Assembly: GCF_014651995.1 (NCBI RefSeq)
Contig: NZ_BMXY01000004.1
Location: forward strand, 186,001-250,000
Direction of reading: 5' to 3'
Origin: Cognatilysobacter xinjiangensis
Lineage (GTDB): Bacteria > Pseudomonadota > Gammaproteobacteria > Xanthomonadales > Xanthomonadaceae
DNA length: 64,000 nucleotides
Made by a program: the position numbers and the translations under genes. A model generated the notes under the pieces. It searched no databases and was not told the DNA's origin. It saw nothing but the letters and a program-made list of their open reading frames with translations. This document shows, in pieces, positions 34,651-44,900 of this stretch; positions within the stretch are counted from its first letter, which is position 1, and each line of letters starts with the position of its first letter.

Positions 34651-35106
34651 ATGAATCCGTCATTCCAGCGCCGTCCGCGCCGTGTGCAGGGCGGCTTTAC
34701 ACTGCTCGAGATGATCGTCGTGCTGGTCATCATCGGGCTCATCATGGGGCTCGTGGGGCCGCGCCTGTTCGGCCAGGCCGACAAGGCGAAGGTCCAGACC
34801 GCCAACACGCAGATCAAGATGCTTGGCGGTGCGCTGCAGACGCTCCGACTCGATATGGGCCGCCTTCCGACCGCCGATGAAGGGCTTTCCGCCCTCGTCA
34901 CCGCGCCGTCCGAAGCGCGCGCTGCAAAAGCGTGGAGTGGGCCGTACATCGAGGACGCGATCCCCACCGACCCCTGGGGCAATCCTTATCAGTACGCGCC
35001 CGTTTCCAGCGGGAACCAGCCCTACTCGCTGTATTCGTTCGGTGCCGATGGCAAGCCGGGAGGGGAGGGGTTGGACGCGGACATCGGCTACAAGCCTGCC
35101 CAGTAA
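34651..35106 (+). CDS. gspG: Major pseudopilin GspG
   Basis: A 151-residue pseudopilin. A short basic leader ends in Gly before FTLLEMIVVLVIIGLIMG, the prepilin peptidase site with Glu at position 5 of the mature protein. The C-terminal domain has the calcium-loop region TDPWGNPYQYAPV and the conserved YSFGADGKPGGEGLDADIGY. It is the main subunit of the T2SS pseudopilus. The prepilin peptidase that processes it is not in the window. Confidence 0.96.
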   Translation: MNPSFQRRPRRVQGGFTLLEMIVVLVIIGLIMGLVGPRLFGQADKAKVQTANTQIKMLGGALQTLRLDMGRLPTADEGLSALVTAPSEARAAKAWSGPYIEDAIPTDPWGNPYQYAPVSSGNQPYSLYSFGADGKPGGEGLDADIGYKPAQ

Positions 35107-35510
35107 TGGCCGTCGGGACGAGCGCGCGAGCTCCTGGTTTCACGTTGCTCGAGATGATCGTCGTCCTTGCCATCCTTGGGTTGACGACCGCGATCGTGGC
35201 GCCCGCGGTTCTACGGGGAATCGACGCATGGAAGCGGCGCGGGGAGCTGGACGCGCTGATCAATCAGGTGCGTGGTCTTCCCGCGGAGGCCCGCTCGGCC
35301 GGCCGCACGCTCGAAATCAGCGATGAGGTTTTGGCTGGCGAGTCGCCTCCGCTGACGGTCGCACCGGAATTCCGCTTGACCACGAAGAATCCGTGGAAGG
35401 TCCGGCACAACGGTGTTTGTGACAGCGCGGAGCTGCAACTCGCATCTGAATCACGGGAGGTGCGAATTGCCGTGGACGCACCATTCTGCGATGCCCATGT
35501 AGTGCCCTGA
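35106..35510 (+). CDS. gspH: Minor pseudopilin GspH
   Basis: A 134-residue protein with a prepilin site PGFTLLEMIVVLAILGLTT and a short globular domain. The sequence beyond the first 50 residues is poorly conserved, as usual for GspH, so the name rests on order (between gspG and gspI) and size. Its ATG overlaps the gspG stop by one base (TAATG), implying coupling. Confidence 0.85.
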   Translation: MAVGTSARAPGFTLLEMIVVLAILGLTTAIVAPAVLRGIDAWKRRGELDALINQVRGLPAEARSAGRTLEISDEVLAGESPPLTVAPEFRLTTKNPWKVRHNGVCDSAELQLASESREVRIAVDAPFCDAHVVP

Positions 35511-35513
35511 CCC

Positions 35514-35936
35514 ATGGCAAGCCCGAAGCCGCAAGCCGGTTTTACCCTGCTCGAGGCGATCGTCGCCCTCGTGATCTTCAGCATGGGTGCCATTGCGCTC
35601 TACTCGTGGTTGAGCACGAACGTCATTGCGCTTGGACGTATCCAGGAAAATCGCGAAGCGCTGATGCTTTCCCAGTCCGCGCTCGATATGGTCAGGCGTA
35701 TCAACCCGATGGAGACGCCTTCAGGAGAGAGGCGTGTCGGCGATGTTCTGATCACTTGGACGGCGAAACCGATCGAGGCGCCCAAAGCCGCCGTCACCCA
35801 GGTCGGGTTGCCTACGATCTTCCAGGCGGCGCTCTTCGATCTGGATGTCGCGGTTTCCAAGGCTGGTCGTGAGATCAATCGCTTTCACGTCCGCCAGGTC
35901 GGATACAGGCAGACAGGCCGGCTGGAGGAGGACTGA
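35514..35936 (+). CDS. gspI: Minor pseudopilin GspI
   Basis: A 140-residue minor pseudopilin with cleavage site QAGFTLLEAIVALVIFSMGAIAL and the following SLxxxxxNR-like region. GspI forms the tip complex with GspJ and GspK in known systems. It starts 3 bases after gspH and abuts gspJ. Confidence 0.9.
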   Translation: MASPKPQAGFTLLEAIVALVIFSMGAIALYSWLSTNVIALGRIQENREALMLSQSALDMVRRINPMETPSGERRVGDVLITWTAKPIEAPKAAVTQVGLPTIFQAALFDLDVAVSKAGREINRFHVRQVGYRQTGRLEED

Positions 35937-36533
35937 GTGCGAGGGCGTGCGCACACCGCCATCGTGAGGGGCTTCACCCTCATGGAAACGCTCGTCATGT
36001 TGATGCTGGTGTCAATGGCCGCGGCGATGATGTTCCAGATGCTGGACAGCTATCGGCTTGCGCAGCAACGTGTCAGTGCGCAGGCGGGGGAACAGGACCG
36101 GGCGAGCCTGGTGCAGGCGTGGTTTGCCGATACGATCGCTGGGTTGTTTCCCGACCCCGATCAGGCGTTCATCGGCTCCGAAGCGGGGGTGGAAGGCAAA
36201 ACCCTGAATCCGCTTTTCGGTGCGGCAGGAGCGCCGGCCGCTTTCGCGTGGCGGATCAGGGCAGGCGATGGCGAAGCCAGCATCGAGTACGTCGAAGATG
36301 GAAAATCACGATGGACCTTGCCGCTTCGTTCGTCCGCATCGGTGCGCTTTCTCTTCTTCTCCGCTGACGGGAAGGAACATAGTACGTGGCCGCCTGCGCA
36401 AGGCCTCCAGGGCGGTCTGCCTGCTGCCGTTGCGTTGGTCAGTGGCGACGGGGCTGACCAGGCCCTGCGATACGTTTCGGTCCGCGGCCCCCTGGCGCCG
36501 AGATTCGATCCGTTCGAGTTGGAGCAGGAGTGA
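35937..36533 (+). CDS. gspJ: Minor pseudopilin GspJ
   Basis: A 198-residue pseudopilin starting with GTG directly after the gspI stop. The leader ends before GFTLMETLVMLMLVSMAAA with Glu at the expected position. The larger globular domain is typical for GspJ. Its stop overlaps the gspK start (TGATG). Confidence 0.9.
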   Translation: MRGRAHTAIVRGFTLMETLVMLMLVSMAAAMMFQMLDSYRLAQQRVSAQAGEQDRASLVQAWFADTIAGLFPDPDQAFIGSEAGVEGKTLNPLFGAAGAPAAFAWRIRAGDGEASIEYVEDGKSRWTLPLRSSASVRFLFFSADGKEHSTWPPAQGLQGGLPAAVALVSGDGADQALRYVSVRGPLAPRFDPFELEQE

Positions 36534-37612
36534 TGCGGTGGCGAGCGCACCCTGAAGCCGCTGGATTTGTGCTGGTCTCGGTACTTGCCGTGCTCGTCAT
36601 CCTTTCCGTGGTCGCGGCGTCGGTCGGTGTGGTCGTCCAGCGGCTGCGCGACCAGCAACTGGAGCGGCAACGCCAGTTTGCGGCCGATGTCGAGTTGGCG
36701 GATACGCGCGCCACTGTGCTGTATCTCCTGCTCACGCAGCGAATGACATTTGGAGGCCTTACCGTCGACCAGCGCGTAACGCGCAGTGAGGATGAGGCGC
36801 GGATGCAGTCGACGGACGACGACTACGCCGGATCGTTCCTGCCTGTCGGCAACGAGATCCCTCTCGACAACTCGCCCATGCAGGGCCTCGGTACCGCGCG
36901 TTTCGCTCTGCAGGACGATCGCGGCCTCATCGGCGTCAATTGGGTTGCGCCGGCTATCCTCCAGCAGTTCCTAGCCCGCAAGCCCCTTCCACGCGGTCTT
37001 GCTTTCGAAACGCTTGATAACCTGCTGCGGGATTATCAGGATCCTGATGATCTCTACCGGTTGAACAGCGCGGAAAAGGAGGAGTATCAGAAACGAGGAC
37101 GCGCGCCGCCGACGAACCGGGCGATCGTTTCACCACTCGAGTTGAGACGGATTATCGGGTGGGACGAGGTTTTCGACGGAACGGATGACGCGGACTTGGT
37201 CGCCAACCTAACAGCAATCCGCTCCCCGGTGATCAATATCAATACGGCGCCGGCGTCGGTGCTGGCATCGCTACCCGGGGTCGACTCGGCCGTTGCCGAG
37301 CGGATCGTTGCGTTGCGGCGTCTGCGACCCTTCCTGAACGTTGGCGAATTCCGGCAGTTGACCGGGACCCTGCTTACCGACGAGGACGCCCTGTCCTTGT
37401 ATCCTAGTGCCTCTGGCACGCTCAAGCTGTGGTCCCCCGCCGGCGGCACCGTCCAGATCCTGCATTGGACTCTCACTCCCCGAGACGACGGGGGGCGGCC
37501 GTGGCGCGAGGACTATGAGTTCACCCTTCCAGCTGATCAAAGAACGACTCGAGGCGACGCTCGCCCGATCGCGGCAAAGGTTTTCGCCGCGGAGGCTCCT
37601 GCGCAGGAGTGA
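36533..37612 (+). CDS. gspK: Minor pseudopilin GspK
   Basis: A 359-residue protein with the prepilin-like AAGFVLVSVLAVLVILS segment, which lacks the Glu5 of other pseudopilins, as is characteristic of GspK, the capping subunit. The large domain includes a helix-hairpin region ININTAPASVLASLPGVDS near residue 240. The end overlaps the gspL start by 98 bases. Length and order fit GspK. Confidence 0.93.
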   Translation: MRWRAHPEAAGFVLVSVLAVLVILSVVAASVGVVVQRLRDQQLERQRQFAADVELADTRATVLYLLLTQRMTFGGLTVDQRVTRSEDEARMQSTDDDYAGSFLPVGNEIPLDNSPMQGLGTARFALQDDRGLIGVNWVAPAILQQFLARKPLPRGLAFETLDNLLRDYQDPDDLYRLNSAEKEEYQKRGRAPPTNRAIVSPLELRRIIGWDEVFDGTDDADLVANLTAIRSPVININTAPASVLASLPGVDSAVAERIVALRRLRPFLNVGEFRQLTGTLLTDEDALSLYPSASGTLKLWSPAGGTVQILHWTLTPRDDGGRPWREDYEFTLPADQRTTRGDARPIAAKVFAAEAPAQE

Positions 37613-38630
37613 CGGGCTCGCTGTGCTCGATGGTGGGCGCGGCGCTCCGATCTGGATCATTGCCCGGGGCTTCTGCGCGTACACGGTCATCGACGCGCAA
37701 GGTGTGCCCGCTTCGCGGCGCAAGGGGTTTGCCGCGCTGGCTCTGCAGCGCTGGTCGCCATTCCCCGACCTCGGGCATCACATCGAGTGGGTGGGCGCGC
37801 GCGCCATGGTCTGGGCGTGGTCTATTGCCCAAGTGCGCGAGCTTCCCGACGCACGTGTGGCGCCGTTGCCGAAGAAGGCATGGCCGGAGTCGATATTCCG
37901 CGGGCAGGTCCTCGACGACGGCATCTGCCTTGTCGCCGACGATGAAGGGGTGGAAGGGCGGGTCTGGCGGCAGGGGCTACTTGCCGCGAGCCAATGGTGG
38001 CCTGAAACACCTGACTTGGCGGAATGGAACACGTTTCTGCGCGGGGTCGGGCAGCCTGCCACCCGCAGCGTGCCGGTCGTCCAGCACGAGGTGCTCAGTT
38101 CCCAGCCCTGGACGCGTCAGCGGTTGGACTCACTGAACACCATAACGGGACAGCACCGGACGTTCCTACAGGCAGGTGCTCTTGCGTTGGCGGTAGCACT
38201 CCTTGCGATTCCGTTGGCCTCGTCGCTGCGCATAATGACGAAGACGATCATGCTCGATCGTGTGATTGCCCGCGAGGCAGCGGCTTCTGCGAACTTGCTT
38301 GAAGCACGCGAGGCAACGGAGCGCGATCTCGCTGTCGTCGATGATCTGTTGGAACTTCGTCCTCCCGCGCGTCAGCTGGAGCTGATGGCAGCGGTGATTG
38401 GCGCGGTGCCCGGGTCGGACTGGCGATTGCTGGAGTGGACCATGCAGGACTCGAGGACGCTACGGGTCCTCATGCAGGTGCCCAATCCTGATCCTACGGC
38501 TATCGTGAAGGCTCTGGAGAGTTCGCGCCTTCTATCGAACGTCTCCGTCGATTTAGGCAGAGCGCAGAACGAGGTAACGATCAAGGCGACAGTGGGGCGC
38601 GCGCGCGCCGAGCAGGTGGCCGCGCCATGA
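37515..38630 (+). CDS. gspL: Type II secretion assembly protein GspL
   Basis: A 371-residue bitopic protein. The cytoplasmic N-terminal part is a divergent actin-like domain and one membrane helix (about residues 215-235) is followed by a periplasmic PilN/GspL-type domain (RQLELMAAVIGAVPGSDWRLLEW...). GspL couples GspE to the membrane. The ATG at 37515 gives a 98-base overlap with gspK; a GTG at 37623 would remove the overlap but lacks a well-spaced ribosome binding site. The N terminus is therefore uncertain. Confidence 0.85.
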   Translation: MSSPFQLIKERLEATLARSRQRFSPRRLLRRSDGLAVLDGGRGAPIWIIARGFCAYTVIDAQGVPASRRKGFAALALQRWSPFPDLGHHIEWVGARAMVWAWSIAQVRELPDARVAPLPKKAWPESIFRGQVLDDGICLVADDEGVEGRVWRQGLLAASQWWPETPDLAEWNTFLRGVGQPATRSVPVVQHEVLSSQPWTRQRLDSLNTITGQHRTFLQAGALALAVALLAIPLASSLRIMTKTIMLDRVIAREAAASANLLEAREATERDLAVVDDLLELRPPARQLELMAAVIGAVPGSDWRLLEWTMQDSRTLRVLMQVPNPDPTAIVKALESSRLLSNVSVDLGRAQNEVTIKATVGRARAEQVAAP

Positions 38631-39217
38631 ACGCGTTTCGTCTCTCTGTCGAGCGGGTCCGGCAGGAACTCCGGCAGAATGCGCGCCTGCGCTGGGGTGC
38701 GGTGGCAATCGGTGCCGTGCTGGCCTTCTATGCGTTCCTCGTCCTGCGAGATTGGCGGGCCGACCTTCATGCGCGATACATCGAACGCCGCCAGTATCTG
38801 CGCAAGGTCCGTGCGCTCGCCGGGCAGACCGAGTGGATCGAGCACGCCCGGGAGGCGGCTCGGGCCCGGAAGGCCCTGGAAGCCCAACTCCCGGTAGCGG
38901 GTAGCCAAGGACTGGCCCAGGCCGCCGCGCTTACATGGGTGAGGCAGATGGCTGCAGTCCATGGGCCAGCCGTGCAGGTTCAGTCCCAAGCGGCCCAGCC
39001 GGTCGATGGAAGTGCGGACCTGTGGCGTGTACCCGTATCAATCAGTGGGTCGCTGCCGCCGAAGGCGGTGTTGAACCTGGTTCAGCAGATTGAAAAGCGC
39101 CCCGCCCTGTCGGTGATCGAGCGGTCGATGGTGCTGAACCGAGAGAACAAGACGTTCGAACTGACGGTCGTCTCGTTCGTCCGTATTCCTGGAGCCGGCG
39201 ATGAATCTGGTCGATAA
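38627..39217 (+). CDS. gspM: Type II secretion protein GspM
   Basis: A 196-residue protein with one N-terminal membrane helix (about 22-40, GAVAIGAVLAFYAFLVL), a coiled segment and a ferredoxin-like periplasmic domain. The pattern ALTWVRQMAAVHG and PPKAVLNLVQQIEKRPALSVIERS fits GspM. It overlaps gspL by ATGA and gspN by 17 bases. Confidence 0.88.
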   Translation: MNAFRLSVERVRQELRQNARLRWGAVAIGAVLAFYAFLVLRDWRADLHARYIERRQYLRKVRALAGQTEWIEHAREAARARKALEAQLPVAGSQGLAQAAALTWVRQMAAVHGPAVQVQSQAAQPVDGSADLWRVPVSISGSLPPKAVLNLVQQIEKRPALSVIERSMVLNRENKTFELTVVSFVRIPGAGDESGR

Positions 39218-39680
39218 GCTCCAGTCGCATTCGCTGGCTGCCGGAGCGGCAATCGGGCTGGTGCTGGGGAGCGTAGCGGGTGTCGCTTGGCCGGTGTCCG
39301 TCCCGCCGCCCCCGGAACACGCATCCGCCGGGTGGAGCCTTCCGCCTGAGCTGTCATCCCTCCGGCCGCCGGAAAAGGAATTCAGCATCGTTCGCGACGC
39401 TCCAGCTTGGGGAGGAGCGAACGACAACGAAACGGGAGCCAAGGAGAGTGGTTGGCGACTGGTAGGTATTATTGCCCGACCCGAAGCGGTGGGGCTGGTC
39501 GCTGTCGAGGGGGGGCGAAACACACGTGTGAGAGTCGGTGAAACGCTTCCTGACGGCGCCAGGTTGGCCGGAATCACGGCCGCGGGCATCATTTTCGAGA
39601 AGGACGGCTGTCGGCAGGAGCGATTGCTTTATGCCGCGGAGTCCGAACAGAGTCAGGCGTGCGCGTCTGCCAAGAAGTAG
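39201..39680 (+). CDS. gspN: XpsN/GspC-like HR-domain protein
   Basis: A 159-residue protein with one N-terminal membrane helix, a proline-rich linker, and a single HR-type domain (SGWRLVGIIARPEAVGLVAVEG through GETLPDGARLAGITAAGIIF) as in GspC, but no PDZ domain. In Xanthomonas the corresponding XpsN sits between xpsM and xpsD and serves in place of GspC, contacting the secretin. That function is assigned here by order and domain pattern. Confidence 0.82.
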   Translation: MNLVDKLQSHSLAAGAAIGLVLGSVAGVAWPVSVPPPPEHASAGWSLPPELSSLRPPEKEFSIVRDAPAWGGANDNETGAKESGWRLVGIIARPEAVGLVAVEGGRNTRVRVGETLPDGARLAGITAAGIIFEKDGCRQERLLYAAESEQSQACASAKK

Positions 39681-39692
39681 CGGGAACTAAAA

Positions 39693-41879
39693 TTGAAGAC
39701 TCACTTTTCGTCGGCGCCGCTGCAGGGGGCTTGCATCGGGCTGGCCACGACGTTGCTGATTGCAGCTTGTTCTGCGCCGGTCAAGGTGCGGATTCCGCCG
39801 CCTGTCGAGGATGTGACGCCCCCGCTATCCGTTGAAGATAGAACTGTCGTTACTCCTAGCCGATCCGAGCGACCGACCACTATCGTGCGAAGCGATACGC
39901 CCGATGTGCCGGGTGTAGGCGCGGCTGTGTCCGGGGTGAACGCTGGTGCTGCAATGCCGCCTGTCAAAGGCGGGCCCATCAACGTCAATATCGAGGCAAT
40001 GCCCGTACCGGCTTTCATTAATGAATTCTTCGGAACGGTTCTCGGAGTGACGTTTCAGATGGATCCTGCGGTGGCCAAGTTGAACGACTTGGTGACCCTG
40101 CGCACCTCCGGGCCACAGAAGCCGGAAGACTTCTACCGTCTCGCGACGCAGGTCCTCAAAGCCTACGGTGTCAGCACCGTATACGAGAACGGTCGAGTTT
40201 ATTTTCGGCGCGCAGGCAAGGGCGATGATTTCGAGCCGCCGTTGGTTCTAAGTGGGCGGGCGCTGCCGGAAGTGCCGATCTCTCATCGTCCGATATTCCA
40301 GCTTGTCGAGCTGCAGGCTGTACGCACGGGCGATGTCACCCAGTGGTTGAGCACCGCATTCAAGACTGATGCGCTTAATATCAAGGACGATCCAAGTCGC
40401 AATGCGATCGTCCTGTACGGGAAGCCGGAGATTGTCCGGCAGGCGGTCGCTGCGATCCGCGTGCTCGATCGGCCGTTCATGAGGGGGCGGGTCAGCACGC
40501 GGCTTGAACCTGCTTTTGTGTCCGCCGATGAATTGGGCCGGCGATTGGTCGACGTACTCGCGGCGGAAGGTTTCGGTGCAATGCTGCATACGGGGCAGGC
40601 CATGCCCCAGTCGGCCGCCATCGTCGTGCTACCGGTGGCTGCCGCCAACACGGTTCTGATATTCGCCAGTGACAGGGACGTGCTTGAACATGCCGTGGAT
40701 TGGGCTAGAACGATCGATAAGCCGAATCCGGCAGCCGGCTCTGACAGCCTTTTCTACTACATGGTTCAGAACACTCGCGCCGAGGAAATCGCTGCCACGA
40801 TCAATGCCATGCGCGGTGACGCAGGCTCTGGCTCAAACGCTGTCGCGAGCGCTACGCCGAGCGTGGCTGGTACGGCCGCTGCTCCGGCAGCCCCCCCGGT
40901 TTCCGTATCTGTTGGGGGAGCATCCAGGCTCGTCGTGGATGCGCCTCGCAATGCGCTGATTTTCCAGGGCTCGGCGACGGACTGGAGTCGCGTCCAGCCT
41001 CTGATCAAGCAAATGGACCGTGCACCCCGGCAGGTCATGATCGAAGTGACGATTGCCGAAGTCACCTTGGGAAAGGACGAGAACTTCGGCGTCAGCTGGC
41101 TCGCGCGCAGCAATCCCGGTCGGTTCAATGGCACGATCACATCCGGCCGTATCGGTGGTGGATCGGGCAACGGCGGGGGTGAAGGCAGTGGGCTGAGCGG
41201 CCTGACCTACCTTCTCGACGTGGCTGGCCAAGCGCGCGTTCAGTTGACGGCTGCAGCACAGGACAGCCGACTGAACATCCTGTCGACCCCGCGCCTTATG
41301 GTTAAGAGCGGGGCCGAGGCGAGCATCGACGTCGGTACGGAGATCCCGACCATCACCTCCCAGTCCACGTCGCCACAGCAGACGGATGGTACGTCCAACC
41401 TGCTGCAGACGGTCCAGTACCGTAAGACGGGCATCATCCTGAACATCAAGCCGATCGTCTATTCGGATGACCGAATCGATCTTGAAATCCGGCAGGAGGT
41501 CAGTGAGGCTCTACCGCTGGAGGCCGGCGGCGTAGCGTCGCCTTCGATCTTCAACCGGTCGTTCTCGAGCAGCCTGAGCCTGCGGGATGGCAGTTCCATC
41601 CTCATTGGCGGCCTGATGTCCACTCGTTCCAGCAATTCGGACGGCGGTGTGCCGTATCTGAAGGACATTCCCATCCTTGGTAACGCCTTCAAGACCCGGA
41701 GCCGAGAGAACACGAAGACAGAACTCGTCCTTATGATCGTCCCGTATGTGGTCGAGTCCGATGATCAGGCTCGGGCGCTGACCAGCTCGCTTGGAGATCG
41801 TCTCGAGCTCGTCGAGCTCCCGGCGGTCGCGCCTATCGCGCCTACGCCATCTCCAACACCGGCGGTGCCGCTCCGTTAA
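39693..41879 (+). CDS. gspD: Type II secretion secretin GspD (XpsD-like lipoprotein)
   Basis: A 728-residue outer-membrane secretin starting at TTG 39693, 12 bases after gspN. It has a lipoprotein signal with lipobox Ile23-Ala-Ala-Cys26; XpsD is likewise lipidated. A Pro/Thr-rich linker is followed by N0-N3 domains (VNIEAMPVPAFINEFFG..., RNAIVLYGKPEIVRQAV, NTRAEEIAATINAM with a Gly/Ala-rich insert) and the C-terminal secretin domain with VMIEVTIAEVTLGKDENFG, LNILSTPRLMVKSGAEASIDVG, GIILNIKPIV and LIGGLMSTRSS. It forms the exit pore for folded exoproteins. Confidence 0.95.
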   Translation: MKTHFSSAPLQGACIGLATTLLIAACSAPVKVRIPPPVEDVTPPLSVEDRTVVTPSRSERPTTIVRSDTPDVPGVGAAVSGVNAGAAMPPVKGGPINVNIEAMPVPAFINEFFGTVLGVTFQMDPAVAKLNDLVTLRTSGPQKPEDFYRLATQVLKAYGVSTVYENGRVYFRRAGKGDDFEPPLVLSGRALPEVPISHRPIFQLVELQAVRTGDVTQWLSTAFKTDALNIKDDPSRNAIVLYGKPEIVRQAVAAIRVLDRPFMRGRVSTRLEPAFVSADELGRRLVDVLAAEGFGAMLHTGQAMPQSAAIVVLPVAAANTVLIFASDRDVLEHAVDWARTIDKPNPAAGSDSLFYYMVQNTRAEEIAATINAMRGDAGSGSNAVASATPSVAGTAAAPAAPPVSVSVGGASRLVVDAPRNALIFQGSATDWSRVQPLIKQMDRAPRQVMIEVTIAEVTLGKDENFGVSWLARSNPGRFNGTITSGRIGGGSGNGGGEGSGLSGLTYLLDVAGQARVQLTAAAQDSRLNILSTPRLMVKSGAEASIDVGTEIPTITSQSTSPQQTDGTSNLLQTVQYRKTGIILNIKPIVYSDDRIDLEIRQEVSEALPLEAGGVASPSIFNRSFSSSLSLRDGSSILIGGLMSTRSSNSDGGVPYLKDIPILGNAFKTRSRENTKTELVLMIVPYVVESDDQARALTSSLGDRLELVELPAVAPIAPTPSPTPAVPLR

Positions 41880-41948
41880 AATGGAACTCCGAAGCTACCG
41901 GGATGCCGCGGTGGCGGCATCCTACGAGACTGTTTGCGTATCCCTCCT

Positions 41949-44900
41949 ATGGAAAATGCACACTCTGTTCTCGTCCTCGGGATGCATCGGAGCGGCACGT
42001 CCGCCCTCGCGCGCGTACTGAATCTGGCAGGTGCCGCGCTCGGTAGTAGCCTAATGGCGCCGGGTGCGGACAACCCACTCGGGTTCTGGGAGCACGTCGA
42101 GGCGGTTCGCATTAATGACGCGCTGCTTGCCGGCTTGGGCATGGCTTGGGACGATCCCCGCGCCATGCCCGACGGCTGGCTTTCGTCGGCTGCAGCTTCC
42201 AAGGCGCGGCGCGACATCGAGGCATTCGTACAGGATGAGTTCGCGAGCGAGCGGCTTTGGGCGTTGAAGGATCCGCGCCTTTGCAGGCTGGCTCCGTTGT
42301 GGATCGATGTCCTGCATGGACTTGGGATACAGCCCCACGTATTACTGGTCGGGCGCGACCCGGTCGAGGTTGCTGCATCGCTTGCCAGGCGCGATGACCT
42401 GCCCGAGCCCGTCGGGCAACTGCTGTGGGCACGACATCTTATCGAGGCGGACCTTGCCAGCCGCGACCTGCCGCGCGCACGAATCGACTATGCGCGTCTG
42501 CTCGATAACGGGGTAGACGAGCTCAAGCGCGCGGCAGCGGAAGCGTCGATAGCCCTCGACCAGCTTGAAGCCAACCACGAAGCAATCTCCCAGTTCCTGC
42601 GTCCGCAACTGCGGCATCACCGCGCTACCCCGGATCGGTCGCGCGTCCAGCCCTTCGTCCATCCTTTGCTCGATGCGCCCGGCTCGGTCACGCGCGATGC
42701 ACTGGCGGCATTCGAGTCCATGCTCCAACCCAGCGCCGATGTCATCGATGGACTGATGGCGATGCGGGCGCGCAGCCGTCGCGAGGCTGATGAGCGTGCG
42801 GCCGAGGTGGCCAAGATCCGCGGCGAGCTGAAAGACCATACCGAGTGGGCTCTTTCGCTGGACCAACAGTTGGTCGCGCTGCGCGCGTCCCATGCCAAGA
42901 CAGTCGAGGACCATCATGAGGCGATCGGCTGGGCGCGATCGCTAAACAGCGAGATTGATCGCCTTCGCGAGATCTACCGCAAGACCGCGGCGGACCACGA
43001 GTCGGCTGTTGCATGGGCACGCTCGCTGGATACGGAGGTTCAGCGTCTCAACGTAGTTCTTCAAGAGCGTCTGGAAAGCGAGCGACTAATGGAAAAGCTG
43101 GGGCGCGAGATTCGCGAAGAGGTCATCGCTGCGTTGAGCGCCGAAATGCGCGGTGTCGCGAGTGAAGCGGCGGAAAGCGCCCGGCGCCTTGAAGAGCTGG
43201 AGGGCGAGCTGAAGAGGGCGCGTGACGAAGCGGCTCAGCTAATGCGCGGTGTCGCGCGTGAAGCGGCGGAAAGCGCCCGGCGCCTTGAAGAGCTGGAGGG
43301 CGAGCTGAAGAGGGCGCGTGACGAAGCGGCTCAGCTGGAGATGGCCTGTCGCGACGCGAACGCTCAGTTGAAGGCTTCTCAGGAGCATGCAAAAGCCTTT
43401 GAACGGGCAATCCGCCAGATCCTGGCATCCACGTCGTGGCGGCTGACATCTCCTTTGCGTCGATTGATCGCGCGAGTGCGCGGGCGCTCGGCCGGCGTCG
43501 TCTTGCCGTCGCTGTTGCCCAGCGTTACGTCGTCGCAGCTGGAGGCCCAGCACGTTGGATCCGACGGCCCGGTTCCTGTCGATATCCGCCATGGGAACGT
43601 CGACACAGTCGAAGACATTCGATTCTCGAACGTGACTTCGCCGATGGTGACCATCGTCATCCCTACCTACGGCAAGCTGGGCTACACGGCGAACTGTCTA
43701 CGCTCCATACAAAGGCTTCCTGACCAAGCCAGTTTTGAGGTGCTCGTCCTTGAAGACTGCTCGGGCGACTCGGCCATGGAGCAACTGCGTGGCGTGCCGG
43801 GCCTGCGGTATCACGAGAATGCGGAGAATCTGGGTTTCCTCCGCTCCTGCAATCAGGCCCCTAATCTCGCACGCGGCCGCTACCTCTGCTTCCTAAACAA
43901 CGACACCGAAGTTCAACCCGGGTGGCTCGATCGCCTTGTAGAGGTCTTCGACTTGCGCCCGGACGCCGGCCTCGTCGGCTCGAAGCTCGTGTATCCGGAC
44001 GGACGGCTGCAGGAAGCCGGCGGCATTGTCTGGGCGGATGGCTCGGCTTGGAATTATGGGCGGCTAGGCGACCCCGACGCGCCGGAGTTCAATTATGTGC
44101 GGCGCGTTGATTACTGCTCGGGCGCATCGATACTGATCGAGACCGCGCTCTTTAGTGAACTCGGCGGGTTCGACGACCGTTATGCCCCGGCATACTGCGA
44201 AGACTCGGACCTGGCCTTTCAGGTCCGCGCGCACGGCCGCGAGGTCTACTACACGCCTTTTTCAGTCGTTGTACACCACGAAGGCGTATCGCACGGCACC
44301 GATACCGCGGCCGGCATAAAGGCCTATCAAATGGCGAACCAGCGCAAGTTCTATGCGCGTTGGCAGCATGTACTCGCTAAGCATTATCCCAATGGCGAGT
44401 GCGTTCTCCGAGCTCGGGACCGGGCGTGGGGGCGTCCGATAGTGCTTGTGGTCGATCACTACGTGCCGCAGCCGGATCGCGATGCGGGTTCGCGGACGAT
44501 GCTGGCGATGCTTCGTTGTCTGGTTGATGCCGGCTGCATCGTCAAGTTCTGGCCGGAGAACCTCCACGACGATCCATCCTATGCACCGGCCCTGAAGGCG
44601 ATGGGGATCGAGGTCTATTACGGTGCGCGCTGGGTTGGGCGCTTCGGCGATCTCATGCGCGAGCACGGTGCCCAATTCGATGCGGTATTGCTATCACGCC
44701 CCGATGTCGCTGATCGCGCCTTGGAGGAGGTCCGTCGTCACAGCAGGGCGCGCATCGTCTATTACGGGCACGACCTACATTTCCAAAGAATGCGGCAGGA
44801 AGCGCATGTCGCAAAGCGCCCCGAGCTGCTGCCGATGGCTGCGGAGATGGAGGCGCTTGAGCGTTCCCTGTGGCGCCGTGTCGACGAGGTGCTTTACCCA

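Noticed and set aside
35106-37612. Possible frameshifts among the short pseudopilin genes
   Set aside because: Each ORF has its own prepilin site and start, and sizes match GspH, I, J and K, so the breaks are real gene borders.
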